Of a stretch of 36,113 bases of DNA, positions 1-7,880 are shown piece after piece (position 1 is the first letter of the stretch; every line of letters begins with the position of its first letter). This DNA comes from an uncultured Erysipelotrichaceae bacterium. GTDB lineage: Bacteria; Bacillota_I; Bacilli_A; RF39; UBA660. The translations under genes were made by a program, and so were the position numbers. Under the pieces are notes generated by a model. That model made no database searches, was not told the origin of the DNA, and saw nothing but the letters and a program-made list of their open reading frames with translations. The stretch is from the NCBI GenBank assembly GCA_902783315.1, contig CACZQK010000027.1:1-36113 (forward strand), in the 5' to 3' direction.

Positions 1-32
1 ATCAAATCCCTTCTTTTTTTCATAATTAAAAA

Positions 33-611
33 CTACTTTGTGATTTTTTTTAGTTCATCTTTTAAAGCTTCATTAATACCATTAATATCTTTCTTTATGA
101 TTATCAGATCAAATATAGTAATCATAGAATGCATCATTATCATAACCCCTGTAAATAATGTCAATGAGATTGTTGCTTCAAATGGATTAAATATCATAAC
201 AATACCAGCAATTAAATCTAATATACCAAGAATTAGTATTTGTAACCAAGGAAGTTTTGTATGACTTAGTTTAATCGCTACTTTAATATGGTTAATACTT
301 GACAATATCATCCACATACCAATAATTATAGTAAATACTACTAGTAATAGATTAGATTTACAAAGAAGAAAAATTCCCATTAATATAGATAAAATACCAG
401 GAAAAAATCCATCAAATGGAATATAATAATTCGTTGCTTTAATATCTAAATAAATTAAGATAATTCCATGCATAATAATATAAGTTGATATTATAACTCC
501 AAATGTTTCAATTGATATTGCTGGAAATAGAACCATTATTAATCCTATAATAAAAACTAAAACTGATGAAATAATAATAGAATTAATTGTTTCATTAAAT
601 CTCTCTTTCAT
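33..611 (-). CDS. HdeD/DUF308-family integral membrane protein
   Basis: A 192-residue protein made almost entirely of hydrophobic segments. About six membrane spans can be drawn (roughly residues 12-32, 35-55, 68-88, 90-110, 121-142 and 148-168), with a short charged C-terminal tail. Length, paired helices and the 'PGILSILMGIFLL' and 'ILDLIAGIVMIFNP' repeats match the DUF308 (HdeD-like) family, whose members are inner-membrane proteins of unclear biochemical role; some are linked to acid stress in enterobacteria. The ATG is preceded on the minus strand by AGAAAGGAG at good spacing, which supports the start. A promoter reading toward it lies at 684-711. It has no co-directional partner inside the window, and its downstream side is cut off. 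Family call is fairly sure, role unknown. Confidence 0.75.
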   Translation of the reverse strand: MKERFNETINSIIISSVLVFIIGLIMVLFPAISIETFGVIISTYIIMHGIILIYLDIKATNYYIPFDGFFPGILSILMGIFLLCKSNLLLVVFTIIIGMWMILSSINHIKVAIKLSHTKLPWLQILILGILDLIAGIVMIFNPFEATISLTLFTGVMIMMHSMITIFDLIIIKKDINGINEALKDELKKITK

Positions 612-683
612 TAAAATTACTCCTTTCTATCATCATTATATCGCATAAAAAAAAAATAGGGAATAATTTGAAAAAATTTAAAA

Positions 684-711
684 AATATATAATACTTGTG
701 GTTTATGTCAA
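684..711 (-). promoter_or_regulatory. Sigma-A-type promoter for the DUF308 gene
   Basis: On the minus strand a perfect -35 TTGACA (706-711) is followed by a 16-base spacer and -10 TATATT (684-689). It points at the DUF308 gene, leaving a leader of about 70 bases. Confidence 0.55.
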
Positions 712-887
712 TAAATTAAAACTGTTATGTTTACCCGTAGACATTTCATGGTAACAAGCAAGCTAGTGCTTAATTTTTGCTGACAAAAAATCAACATTAT
801 AATAAGAATAGGGTGATTGTATAAAAATAAATCATAATATCAAAAGATATTTTGTTCTGCTTCTCATTTTACATAAATAATGAACTG

Positions 888-932
888 ATAAAAATAAAAA
901 AGAAAAGTACTATTTAATTACCTTTCTTTTTT
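888..932 (-). terminator. Rho-independent terminator after the tiny ORF
   Basis: Read on the minus strand, arms at 919-932 and about 896-909 form a stem of up to 14 pairs including one G-U. A T-rich run follows at 885-895. It sits about 10 bases downstream of the stop codon of the 26-codon ORF. Confidence 0.6.
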
Positions 933-942
933 GAATATACAA

Positions 943-1023
943 TTAAAAAATTAATCCAATTATGACAATAAGTAGTGCCAATATAACAATATATAAATAT
1001 AAGCATCGAAGATTAATAGACAC
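943..1023 (-). CDS. Putative tiny hydrophobic peptide (26 aa)
   Basis: A 26-codon frame on the minus strand encodes a single-span peptide (VSINLRCLYLYI..., then a run of I, V, L, A and G, ending GLIF and TAA). A perfect AGGAGG (1026-1031) lies just upstream. The GTG at 1021-1023 is only 2 bases from that site, so the real start may be the in-frame ATT at 1015-1017, or the frame may be regulatory. A promoter-like pair (TTGATT 1067-1072, TATATT 1043-1048, 18-base spacer) stands upstream and a terminator (888-932) downstream, so a transcript of about 140 bases is well delimited. Size and layout resemble small membrane toxins or holin-like peptides of type I toxin-antitoxin loci, but no antisense RNA was identified. 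The function is a guess. Confidence 0.4.
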   Translation of the reverse strand: MSINLRCLYLYIVILALLIVIIGLIF

Positions 1024-1042
1024 CACCTCCTATGTATATTCT

Positions 1043-1072
1043 AATATATTCTATTCAAAAGACATTAATCAA
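1043..1072 (-). promoter_or_regulatory. Promoter-like sequence for the tiny ORF
   Basis: Minus strand -35 TTGATT (1067-1072), 18-base spacer, -10 TATATT (1043-1048), ending about 12 bases before the AGGAGG. The region is AT-rich, so a chance match is possible. Confidence 0.35.
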
Positions 1073-1124
1073 AGTAGTAATTATATCCCTAACAAAGTGA
1101 AAAAGCTTTGAATTCTAAAAATTG

Positions 1125-1153
1125 TTGAAAAAAAGAAGAAAAAATAGTACAAT
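1125..1153 (+). promoter_or_regulatory. Sigma-A promoter of the surface-protein gene
   Basis: TTGAAA (1125-1130), exactly 17 bases, TACAAT (1148-1153); about 60 bases before the start codon of the gene at 1215. Confidence 0.6.
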
Positions 1154-1214
1154 AAAAAATAAGATAGAGGGATAAATAAGTCATATATATAAAGAAGAAT
1201 GGATTGATAGGAGT

Positions 1215-3482
1215 ATGAAAAAATTCAAGACAATAGTTTTAGGAATTTTGTTTATCATATTGATAATAGGAATAACATCAGTAAATGCCACTACAAACAA
1301 TATTGAAATAGTAGATGCAAAAGTTAAAGAACAAAGTAGTACTATAACAGTATCACCACTAACTATTTCCAATAATTTAATTGATAGTACTATAACATTC
1401 AATGAATTAAACGATTATGTTACAGTCGAACTTGATTTAAAAAACAATGAATTATCAAAATATAAGATAAATTCTATAGTAGATAATAATACAAGTGATA
1501 ATATAAAAGTAGAATACAATTTTGATGAAAATTATATATCCCAAGGAAAAACAACTAAAGTTACTGTAAAGTTTGTTTATAATAAGCAACTACTAAATGA
1601 AAGCAAAATACAGCTTAGTGATTTAACCATAAAAATTAATTTTGTAAGAGAAGATGGTAAAAAAACAGAAATTATTGTAAATCCCAAAACCGGAAATAAT
1701 ATAATAACTTTGATACTTCCTCTAATAATATGCATGTTTGGACTATTCTTAACTTTAATAAACAAAAAATCAAAAAAATTAAAAGTTGGCACATTATTAC
1801 TGCTATTAAGTATATTACCTATTCCATTTATTGTAATTGCACAGAAGAATTTCGAAACTTCAATAAAATTTACAGACATAAACATAATTGGAAAATTTGA
1901 AACATATGATATTACAATAAATAGAAATGATGGAGAACCGTTAATAACTAAAAAAATTACTTATGGAGAAGCAATAGGAGAACTACCCCTACCAACAAAA
2001 ATGGGATATGACTTTATAAAATGGGTAGACAATAAGGAAAACGAAGTAACATCTAATACGATTGTTAAAGGACCTTTTACAATAGAGGCAATATTCGTTG
2101 CTAGAACTGACACACCATATAAGGTAATACATAAAAAGCAAAATTTAGACCTAGATAACTATTATATAGCCGATACAGAAGAGAATATGGGGACTACGGA
2201 TGAGAAAGTAACCCCACCAGTAAAGAACTATCAAGGATTTACTTCTCCATCAACTAAAACTATAACTATTAATGGTGATGGTAGTACTGAAGTGATTTAT
2301 GAATACCATAGAAAACAATACAATTTAACAATAAATAACCCACAATATATATTGGAAGGTAATTTATCGGGGACATATAGCTATGACACTTCAATCACCT
2401 TAACAGCAGTAAACAGAGAATCAGAAGGACTAGATATAAAATGGAATGACGATATTACTACATATCAAAGAACTATTAAAATAACAGAAAATATTACATT
2501 ATCACCAGAATATATAAAGAAGGATTTAACGTTAACTTTTAATCCAAATAGCGGCACTATTCCAAATGGTGAAAAATGGACTGGAAGCGGGGATACCGCT
2601 ACTAAGATAGTGCATGTAGATGAAGTTTATGGGGAATTGCCTATTCCAACAAAGGATGGCTATGATTTTGTTGGTTGGATTAGTAGCGATACTACTATTC
2701 CAGATGAGTATCAAGAGGTTGAGTATATTGAAGGAACTACTACCGTCGAGCATGCTAATGGGCAATATATAAATACAGGATTTACACCAAATCAAGATAC
2801 TAGAATTATAGCTGACTTTCAGTATACGACCAAAAAGAATGAACACGGTTTCTACTTTACTGGAACAGAGGACGCTAATAATAGCAAGCAACGCTTTAGG
2901 TTTGGCTCAACTTGGGCTAATGGTGGTCAATGGTTAGTGGGATACAATTCATTAAATGTCTCTAAGGGGACATCTGATACCTTAAGACATATTTTGGACT
3001 TTAATAAAAATATAGTATCACTAGATGGAAATATTCTCCACGAATTTGCCTATGAAAGCTTCCATGGTTATGACAATATGTACATCTTTTCAGTTAATAC
3101 AAATAATGTAAGATCACAAGGACCTCAAAAATTATACTCCTACAAAATATATGATAATGAAACATTAGTTAGAGATTTTGTTCCTTGTTATCGAAAAAAT
3201 GATGGTGAAGCAGGATTATATGATAGAATTAATGGAACCTTTTATGTAAATCAAGGAAGTGGTGAATTTCTTGTAGGAGAAGATATTTACAGTGGTGAAA
3301 TAGTTAATTCAGAAACCGTTGTAGACAAAGTTGAAAACCATATTGTATATGCAAAATGGGTTGTTCACCGCAATACAAATCAAACATCAGGACAATTATT
3401 CTCAAGTGTGAGAGATATATATAACCCTCAAAATTTTGTCAACACTTTAATTGAACCCTTAAAGAAGAAAATAGCTAAATAA
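1215..3482 (+). CDS. Large surface protein with InlB B-type repeats, MucBP-like domain and nested LamG-like domain
   Basis: 755 residues. Residues 1-26 are a signal peptide with likely cleavage after VNA. A Thr/Asn-rich domain follows to about 160. Two spans at about 161-182 and 191-210 are separated by a Lys-rich loop, which by the positive-inside rule places the rest outside the cell. Residues about 230-295 form an InlB B/Flg_new-type repeat (GYDFIKW), 300-380 a MucBP-like domain, and 437-715 a second repeat (GYDFVGW ... VYAKWV). That repeat is interrupted at about 494-690 by a concanavalin/LamG-like module with 'EYQEVEYIEGT' and 'VRDFVPCYRKNDGEAGLYD'. There is no LPXTG motif, so the membrane hairpin is the probable anchor. 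AGGAG lies only 1 base before the ATG, unusually close, although no better start exists. Adhesin or matrix-binding role is inferred. Confidence 0.75.
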   Translation: MKKFKTIVLGILFIILIIGITSVNATTNNIEIVDAKVKEQSSTITVSPLTISNNLIDSTITFNELNDYVTVELDLKNNELSKYKINSIVDNNTSDNIKVEYNFDENYISQGKTTKVTVKFVYNKQLLNESKIQLSDLTIKINFVREDGKKTEIIVNPKTGNNIITLILPLIICMFGLFLTLINKKSKKLKVGTLLLLLSILPIPFIVIAQKNFETSIKFTDINIIGKFETYDITINRNDGEPLITKKITYGEAIGELPLPTKMGYDFIKWVDNKENEVTSNTIVKGPFTIEAIFVARTDTPYKVIHKKQNLDLDNYYIADTEENMGTTDEKVTPPVKNYQGFTSPSTKTITINGDGSTEVIYEYHRKQYNLTINNPQYILEGNLSGTYSYDTSITLTAVNRESEGLDIKWNDDITTYQRTIKITENITLSPEYIKKDLTLTFNPNSGTIPNGEKWTGSGDTATKIVHVDEVYGELPIPTKDGYDFVGWISSDTTIPDEYQEVEYIEGTTTVEHANGQYINTGFTPNQDTRIIADFQYTTKKNEHGFYFTGTEDANNSKQRFRFGSTWANGGQWLVGYNSLNVSKGTSDTLRHILDFNKNIVSLDGNILHEFAYESFHGYDNMYIFSVNTNNVRSQGPQKLYSYKIYDNETLVRDFVPCYRKNDGEAGLYDRINGTFYVNQGSGEFLVGEDIYSGEIVNSETVVDKVENHIVYAKWVVHRNTNQTSGQLFSSVRDIYNPQNFVNTLIEPLKKKIAK

Positions 3483-3521
3483 TAATTATTATTCACCATT
3501 TAAATATAACATAAATAACGG

Positions 3522-3545
3522 ACAGGATTTTAAGTCCTGTTTTTT
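3522..3545 (+). terminator. Rho-independent terminator of the surface-protein gene
   Basis: ACAGGA (3522-3527), 7-base loop, TCCTGT (3535-3540), followed by further T residues to 3545. The T-tract is only on the plus side, so it serves the surface-protein gene. Confidence 0.85.
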
Positions 3546-3566
3546 AATATATAGAATATACTCAAG

Positions 3567-3593
3567 AAAAAAATATTATTAGTATTTGATATT
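3567..3593 (-). terminator. Weak terminator of the permease gene
   Basis: On the minus strand AATAT (89-93 of the 3500s) and ATATT (3572-3576) can pair around a loop containing the permease stop codon, followed by a seven-T run. The stem is only five A-T pairs, so confidence is low. Confidence 0.3.
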
Positions 3594-4376
3594 GATAAAA
3601 TTCCAAATTTTATCAATAATTATATACATAAGATAGGAAACAACACCAAGAATAAAAATGCTACTAATAACAAGATTGAGCTGAAATACTTGAGAACCAT
3701 ACATAATAAGAAAACCTAGACCATTTTTAGATACTAGTAATTCTCCCATAATAACTCCAATCAGACTTAATGAAATATTTATTTTTAAAGTAGAGAAAAT
3801 CAAAGATAAATTACTAGGAAAAATAACTTTTCGATATATTTGATGATCTTTTGCACCAAAACTCTTTAATAAGATAATATATTTTTTATCTACAGATATA
3901 AAACCATTATAAATAGTAATAATAGTAGTAAAAATACTAATAGTTAATGCCATAAAAACAATAGAATGAATACTAGCACCAATCCAAATAATAATTAATG
4001 GTCCTAAAGCTACTTTTGGCAAAGAATTCAAAATAACAATATAAGGATCTAGGATTTTTGATAATCTTTCAAATCTCCATAATAAAGAAGCAATAAAGAT
4101 TCCCAAAATAGATGAAATCGTAAAACTAAGAAAAACTTCCCAAATAGTAACAAACATGTGATGATATAACTCTCCACTTTTACTTAAAGAAAGAATAGTA
4201 TGAAGAATTTGACTAGGAGAAGAGTATAAAAAAGAATTAATAATAGAAAAGCGAGCAAGACCTTCCCAAAGAAGAAGAAAAAAAATGCAAATAAAAATTT
4301 GATAAAAAAGAACAATCTTCTTTTCTTTTTTTATCTTTTTTATAAATTGATCGTGCTCACTACTAAATATGAACAT
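3579..4376 (-). CDS. ABC transporter permease, SsuC/TauC/ThiX family
   Basis: 265 residues with about six membrane spans. The cytoplasmic EAA-type loop near residues 170-190 (KSFGAKDHQIYRKVIFPSN) couples the permease to its ATPase. Family knowledge: SsuC, TauC and ThiX-type permeases form importers for sulfonates, taurine or pyrimidine/thiamine precursors. The substrate cannot be read from this sequence. The ATG is preceded by GGAGGG with good spacing, and the reading frame overlaps the end of the upstream ATPase gene by 14 bases, showing translational coupling. The matching binding protein lies about 5 kb away on the same strand, beyond a block of plus-strand genes. Confidence 0.85.
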   Translation of the reverse strand: MFIFSSEHDQFIKKIKKEKKIVLFYQIFICIFFLLLWEGLARFSIINSFLYSSPSQILHTILSLSKSGELYHHMFVTIWEVFLSFTISSILGIFIASLLWRFERLSKILDPYIVILNSLPKVALGPLIIIWIGASIHSIVFMALTISIFTTIITIYNGFISVDKKYIILLKSFGAKDHQIYRKVIFPSNLSLIFSTLKINISLSLIGVIMGELLVSKNGLGFLIMYGSQVFQLNLVISSIFILGVVSYLMYIIIDKIWNFINIKY

Positions 4377-5109
4377 CTAAATCCCTCCATATTTTTTCAT
4401 AATAAGAAGAAAACTCTTTTGCCTTTCTATTTTCAACAGGAAGTTTTCTTTTTTCAAAAGAGATGTTATAAATGCTTTTAACACAAGCTGGGCGCTTTGA
4501 TAAAACAACAATTCGATCAGACATACTAATAGCTAAAGAAATATCATGAGTAACCATAATAGCTGTTTTGCCTTCTTGTTTAATAATTTGATAAATATCA
4601 TTACTAATAGCTAATCCAGATTGATAATCTAAAGCTGAAGTAGGTTCATCTAGTAGAAGAATATCTGGCTTTATAGCTAAAGTTCGAATAAGAGCACAAC
4701 GTTGCCGCATCCCACCAGACAAACTATCAGGATATTGATTCATAAAATCCTCAAGACCATAAGTTTTTAAAAGATAAATAACATAATTTTTATTATCTTC
4801 ATTTAATAAACCATTAACTTCTAAGCCAATAAGACAATTATCTAAAACAGTACGAAAAGGAAGAAGACAATCATCCTGTAACATATAAGCAATTTTACAA
4901 GAATCTTTTATAGAAATAGTTCCACCAGATTTCATTGTAAGACCACTAAGAATAGAAAGAATAGTACTTTTTCCACATCCACTAGGTCCAATAATAGAAA
5001 TAAATTCATTTTCAAAAACAGAAAAACTAATATCTTCTAAAGCTAATATTTCTTCTTTTGATGTTTGATAATTCTTTTTTAAATGATGAAGCTCCAATAC
5101 TTTATTCAT
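4363..5109 (-). CDS. ABC transporter ATPase, SsuB/TauB/ThiZ family
   Basis: 248 residues with a full set of ABC motifs: Walker A GPSGCGKS near residue 42, Q-loop in AYMLQDD, signature LSGGMRQRCAL, Walker B ILLLDEPTSALD, and switch His in THDI. Overall this matches the nitrate/sulfonate/taurine class of importer ATPases, which energise the permease encoded directly downstream. AGGAGG precedes the ATG at ideal spacing. A possible -10 TACAAT lies just upstream of the ribosome site, but the -35 is poor. Divergent from the plus-strand gene beginning at 5243. The substrate is not evident. Confidence 0.9.
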   Translation of the reverse strand: MNKVLELHHLKKNYQTSKEEILALEDISFSVFENEFISIIGPSGCGKSTILSILSGLTMKSGGTISIKDSCKIAYMLQDDCLLPFRTVLDNCLIGLEVNGLLNEDNKNYVIYLLKTYGLEDFMNQYPDSLSGGMRQRCALIRTLAIKPDILLLDEPTSALDYQSGLAISNDIYQIIKQEGKTAIMVTHDISLAISMSDRIVVLSKRPACVKSIYNISFEKRKLPVENRKAKEFSSYYEKIWRDLDVHI

Positions 5110-5202
5110 AAAATCCTCCTAACAATATATTGTATGAAAAAAGAAAGGAAATGCCCATGATATATTTATTAGAAAAATAAAATCCAGAAAATTATTTTTT
5201 TA

Positions 5203-5221
5203 GTTTTAGTGATATGATATA
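5203..5221 (+). promoter_or_regulatory. Extended -10 promoter of the accessory block
   Basis: TGA-TATACT (about 5213-5221) is an extended -10 element upstream of the ATPase gene at 5243, with only a T-rich stretch in the -35 position. A second TATAAT follows at 5224-5229. The exact element used is uncertain. Confidence 0.35.
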
Positions 5222-5242
5222 CTTATAATGAGGTGATAAGCT

Positions 5243-7099
5243 ATGAGGTTAATGTTTGAAGTATATTTAACAAAAAAATCCACCTCACAAGATGAATGGT
5301 CAAAATTAATAAATATAATATCAAACTATAATGGTTTTTTAAAAAAATGGAAAATTTTAGTTGTTAATGATAAGAATCAAATTAGATATTTTATAAAAAC
5401 AAACTGTACTCTTCCACCTACAATTAATGATCTAAATGCTTTTTTATTAAAACCCGTAAAAGCAAAAAATGTCCCCAAACCTACATATGTATTACCTACA
5501 CTTCCTAAAAAAGAAAATAGTATTATAGGTTTAATTAACTATTATGAAGTTAAAAACAAAGGAATCCTAAAATACCTAGAAATTAGTTTTGTAAAATTAT
5601 ATGACCACAAAGTAAAATCAAAAATAGCTTATTATGTTAAAGAAAATAAAAGTTTAAAAAAGTATCATCTGCTTCTTGAAGAACCAACTAATGTATTAGC
5701 CATAGATTTTGGCAGTAACAAAAGATACTTTTATAAAAGTTGCCCAAAATATTTAGAAATTAACAAAATATTACATTTATTAAATACCGATTCTAATAAT
5801 GCAATTTTAGCAGTTGATACCTTTCCATATTTACAAGGTAGTTTCTATTTAAGTCAAAATAATTTTAGTTTTGATAAACATTCGATAATAATGGGAGCAT
5901 CTGGATGTGGAAAATCAAAATTTATCAGCTTAATAATTAATAGTATTAATAAGAATAGAAACTTAAAACAAAAATATAAATTTGTAGTAATTGATCCACA
6001 TGCAGCACTAGAAAACGATATAGGAGGAATTGGTAAAGTAATTGATTTTAAATCTACTTTAGATAGTATTGATTTATTCATGAATAATAGTAATGATATC
6101 GTATCATCTACAGAATTATTATTAGAACTATTAAAATCATTGCTTTCTGATCAGTACAATTCAAAGTTAGAAAGAGTCTTAAGACATTCAATACATATAC
6201 TCTTAAAAAATGAAACATTTAATTTTAAAAACTTAAGAAAACTATTATTAGAATTAGAATACAGAAATGAATTAATAAAAAAACTTCAGTTAGACTTACC
6301 AAATAGCGTTATTGATTTCTTTTTATCTGACTTTAATGATTTAAAAACAAAATCATATGGAGAAGCAATATCTCCAATTATAGGATTTATAGATGAAATG
6401 GAAATGATACCTGTATTTAATTCAGAACAAAAAAGTGAAAACTTAAAAGATACAGTTCATGAAAACTTTTTAACAATATTTTCTCTTGATAGAACAAAAC
6501 TAGGAGATAAAGTTACTAAAACGATTTCAGGATTAATAATGCAACAATTACTAACGATAATCCAAGAAAGAGTAATTGATGAACATATAATTTTTATTAT
6601 TGATGAAGTTGCTGTAATAGAAAATCCAATTTTATCAAGATATTTATCAGAAGCAAGAAAATATGACTTGTCTTTAATTTTAGCCGGACAGTATTTTAGT
6701 CAGATTTCTGAAGAACTAAAACACTCAATATTTGCTAATGTTATAAATTATTTTATTTTTAGAGTATCAAAATTAGATGCCAATATATTAGTAGATAATT
6801 TTAACATGAAAATTCCTTTAGATGATTCGAAAGATTTAAAAGTAAAACTATTGACAGAATTAAATAATAGAGAATGCATCGTTAGAATTGGAGTTAACGG
6901 AATAATGATGCCTGCATTCAAAGGAATGACTCTAAATTATACAAGTATACCTAGAGTTAAGAGAAAAAATAGCATAAGTAGTAAGGATAATGAAAACAAA
7001 GAACAAGAAAAAATAAGCTTTAGTTTAAATAGTAATGTAAAGTTAAAAGACATTTTAATATCTAATTCCACAAGAAAGGAAGTAATAAAAGATGAATGA
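5243..7099 (+). CDS. HerA/VirB4-like (DUF87-type) P-loop ATPase
   Basis: 618 residues. Residues about 1-200 form an unrecognised beta-rich N-terminal domain. A RecA-like motor follows, with Walker A GASGCGKS at 218-225 (Lys224), 'VVIDPHA' after it, Walker B FIIDE with Asp454-Glu455, and a sensor-like LAGQYFSQ about 25 residues on. The long helical insertion (about 285-400) and motif order are typical of the HerA/FtsK superfamily, which includes VirB4/TraC-type conjugation ATPases and DNA-pumping motors. The C-terminus (about 575-618) is Lys/Ser/Glu-rich and probably disordered. There are no membrane spans, so it is cytosolic or membrane-associated through partners. AGGTGA sits 6 bases before the ATG. 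It overlaps the next gene by 8 bases. No other secretion or conjugation genes are nearby, so the job of this motor is open. Confidence 0.65.
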   Translation: MRLMFEVYLTKKSTSQDEWSKLINIISNYNGFLKKWKILVVNDKNQIRYFIKTNCTLPPTINDLNAFLLKPVKAKNVPKPTYVLPTLPKKENSIIGLINYYEVKNKGILKYLEISFVKLYDHKVKSKIAYYVKENKSLKKYHLLLEEPTNVLAIDFGSNKRYFYKSCPKYLEINKILHLLNTDSNNAILAVDTFPYLQGSFYLSQNNFSFDKHSIIMGASGCGKSKFISLIINSINKNRNLKQKYKFVVIDPHAALENDIGGIGKVIDFKSTLDSIDLFMNNSNDIVSSTELLLELLKSLLSDQYNSKLERVLRHSIHILLKNETFNFKNLRKLLLELEYRNELIKKLQLDLPNSVIDFFLSDFNDLKTKSYGEAISPIIGFIDEMEMIPVFNSEQKSENLKDTVHENFLTIFSLDRTKLGDKVTKTISGLIMQQLLTIIQERVIDEHIIFIIDEVAVIENPILSRYLSEARKYDLSLILAGQYFSQISEELKHSIFANVINYFIFRVSKLDANILVDNFNMKIPLDDSKDLKVKLLTELNNRECIVRIGVNGIMMPAFKGMTLNYTSIPRVKRKNSISSKDNENKEQEKISFSLNSNVKLKDILISNSTRKEVIKDE

Positions 7100-7790
7100 T
7101 AGTAAAGCCCTTGAAATAGTTGATAAAATATTTAAAGGTATCTTTGATACAAATAATAATAGCTCATTAGAAACAATATTAGAGAAATTTGCCTTTGATG
7201 TAAAACTACCAAAACAAGTCAATGATTCTACGACAAATGAGATAACATGGGCAGATTCAATTAGTAGTGGTAGATTTATAACAAATGAAAATATGGAAAA
7301 AAGAGATTCAACAATAGGTTGGATGATTCCAAAAAGAAAAATAAATAATTTGCAAGAATTGATTGATATTTGGAATACAATTAATTTAACTACAACAGAA
7401 AGAGTTTATGATTCAATAAATGTAGTAAAAAGTGATACTATTTATCGTTGTGAAAATGTCTATCGTTGTACAGATTGCAATGACTCTAAAAATATAGTTT
7501 ACTGTGATTCTTGTGTAAATTCTGAATTTTTACTTGCCTCTCAACGATCAAGTACCTGCAATTTTTGTATAAGATGTGATGATTCAAAAAATTGCAGTAA
7601 TAGTTATAATGTTATTTGTTCAAATAAAGCCAACAATTCCTTATTTATTCAAGATTGTTATGATGTATATGAATGTATGTTTTGTTCTCATATTGCTTCC
7701 AAAAAATACTGTATAGCAAATATGCAATTTGAAAAAGAAGAGTATTACGAAATAAAGAAACTTATAATAGAATGGATATTAAATTCATAA
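7092..7790 (+). CDS. Cys-rich repeat protein, partner of the HerA-like ATPase
   Basis: 232 residues. The first 118 residues are an ordinary globular stretch. Residues 120-207 hold 14 cysteines in short repeats (YRCENVYRCTDC, YCDSC, CNFCIRC) spaced like rungs of a beta-helix or stacked zinc-binding knuckles. The end, KKYCIANMQFEKEEYYE, resembles a motif I recall from Cys-rich hypothetical proteins of candidate phyla; that link is from memory and unverified. There is no signal peptide, so the cysteines probably bind metal in the cytosol. It starts 8 bases inside the ATPase gene, in a different frame, with AGGAAG about 11 bases upstream, so the two are translationally coupled and probably act together. 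Function unknown. Confidence 0.6.
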   Translation: MNDSKALEIVDKIFKGIFDTNNNSSLETILEKFAFDVKLPKQVNDSTTNEITWADSISSGRFITNENMEKRDSTIGWMIPKRKINNLQELIDIWNTINLTTTERVYDSINVVKSDTIYRCENVYRCTDCNDSKNIVYCDSCVNSEFLLASQRSSTCNFCIRCDDSKNCSNSYNVICSNKANNSLFIQDCYDVYECMFCSHIASKKYCIANMQFEKEEYYEIKKLIIEWILNS

Positions 7791-7831
7791 AAGCTAAGAC
7801 TAAAATTACTGTAAATTATCAAAAATTAGTA

Positions 7832-7859
7832 TTGATTTTACATATTTCTGTTGTATAAT
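7832..7859 (+). promoter_or_regulatory. Sigma-A promoter of the orphan helical gene
   Basis: TTGATT (7832-7837), 16-base spacer, TATAAT (7854-7859), 21 bases before the ATG at 7881. A TTG start at 7851 would fall inside this promoter and is therefore rejected. Confidence 0.6.
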
Positions 7860-7880
7860 AATACTCCAATGGAGGATTAT

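Larger units (their letters stand above)
612..1124. other. Long gene-poor gap with minus-strand signals
   Basis: There is no ORF above 60 codons here. The gap holds the DUF308 promoter, a tiny minus-strand hydrophobic ORF with its own promoter and terminator (listed separately), and a less AT-rich patch at about 721-785. Read on the minus strand, one frame of that patch gives a short open stretch (LACYHEMSTGKHNSFNLLT, then stop) right after an in-frame stop. That patch looks like the decayed end of a coding sequence, but I cannot name its source. Nothing else is recognisable. Confidence 0.4.

Noticed and set aside
40-264. Plus-strand frame opposite the DUF308 gene
   Set aside because: Hydrophobic on both strands because of composition; only the minus frame has a ribosome site and a family match.
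2532-2891. Minus-strand frame of 119 codons inside the surface-protein gene
   Set aside because: Antisense shadow; the sense frame has clear domains across this stretch.
7851-7880. Longer frame of the orphan helical protein starting with TTG
   Set aside because: It begins inside the promoter; the ATG at 7881 has GGAGGA just upstream.
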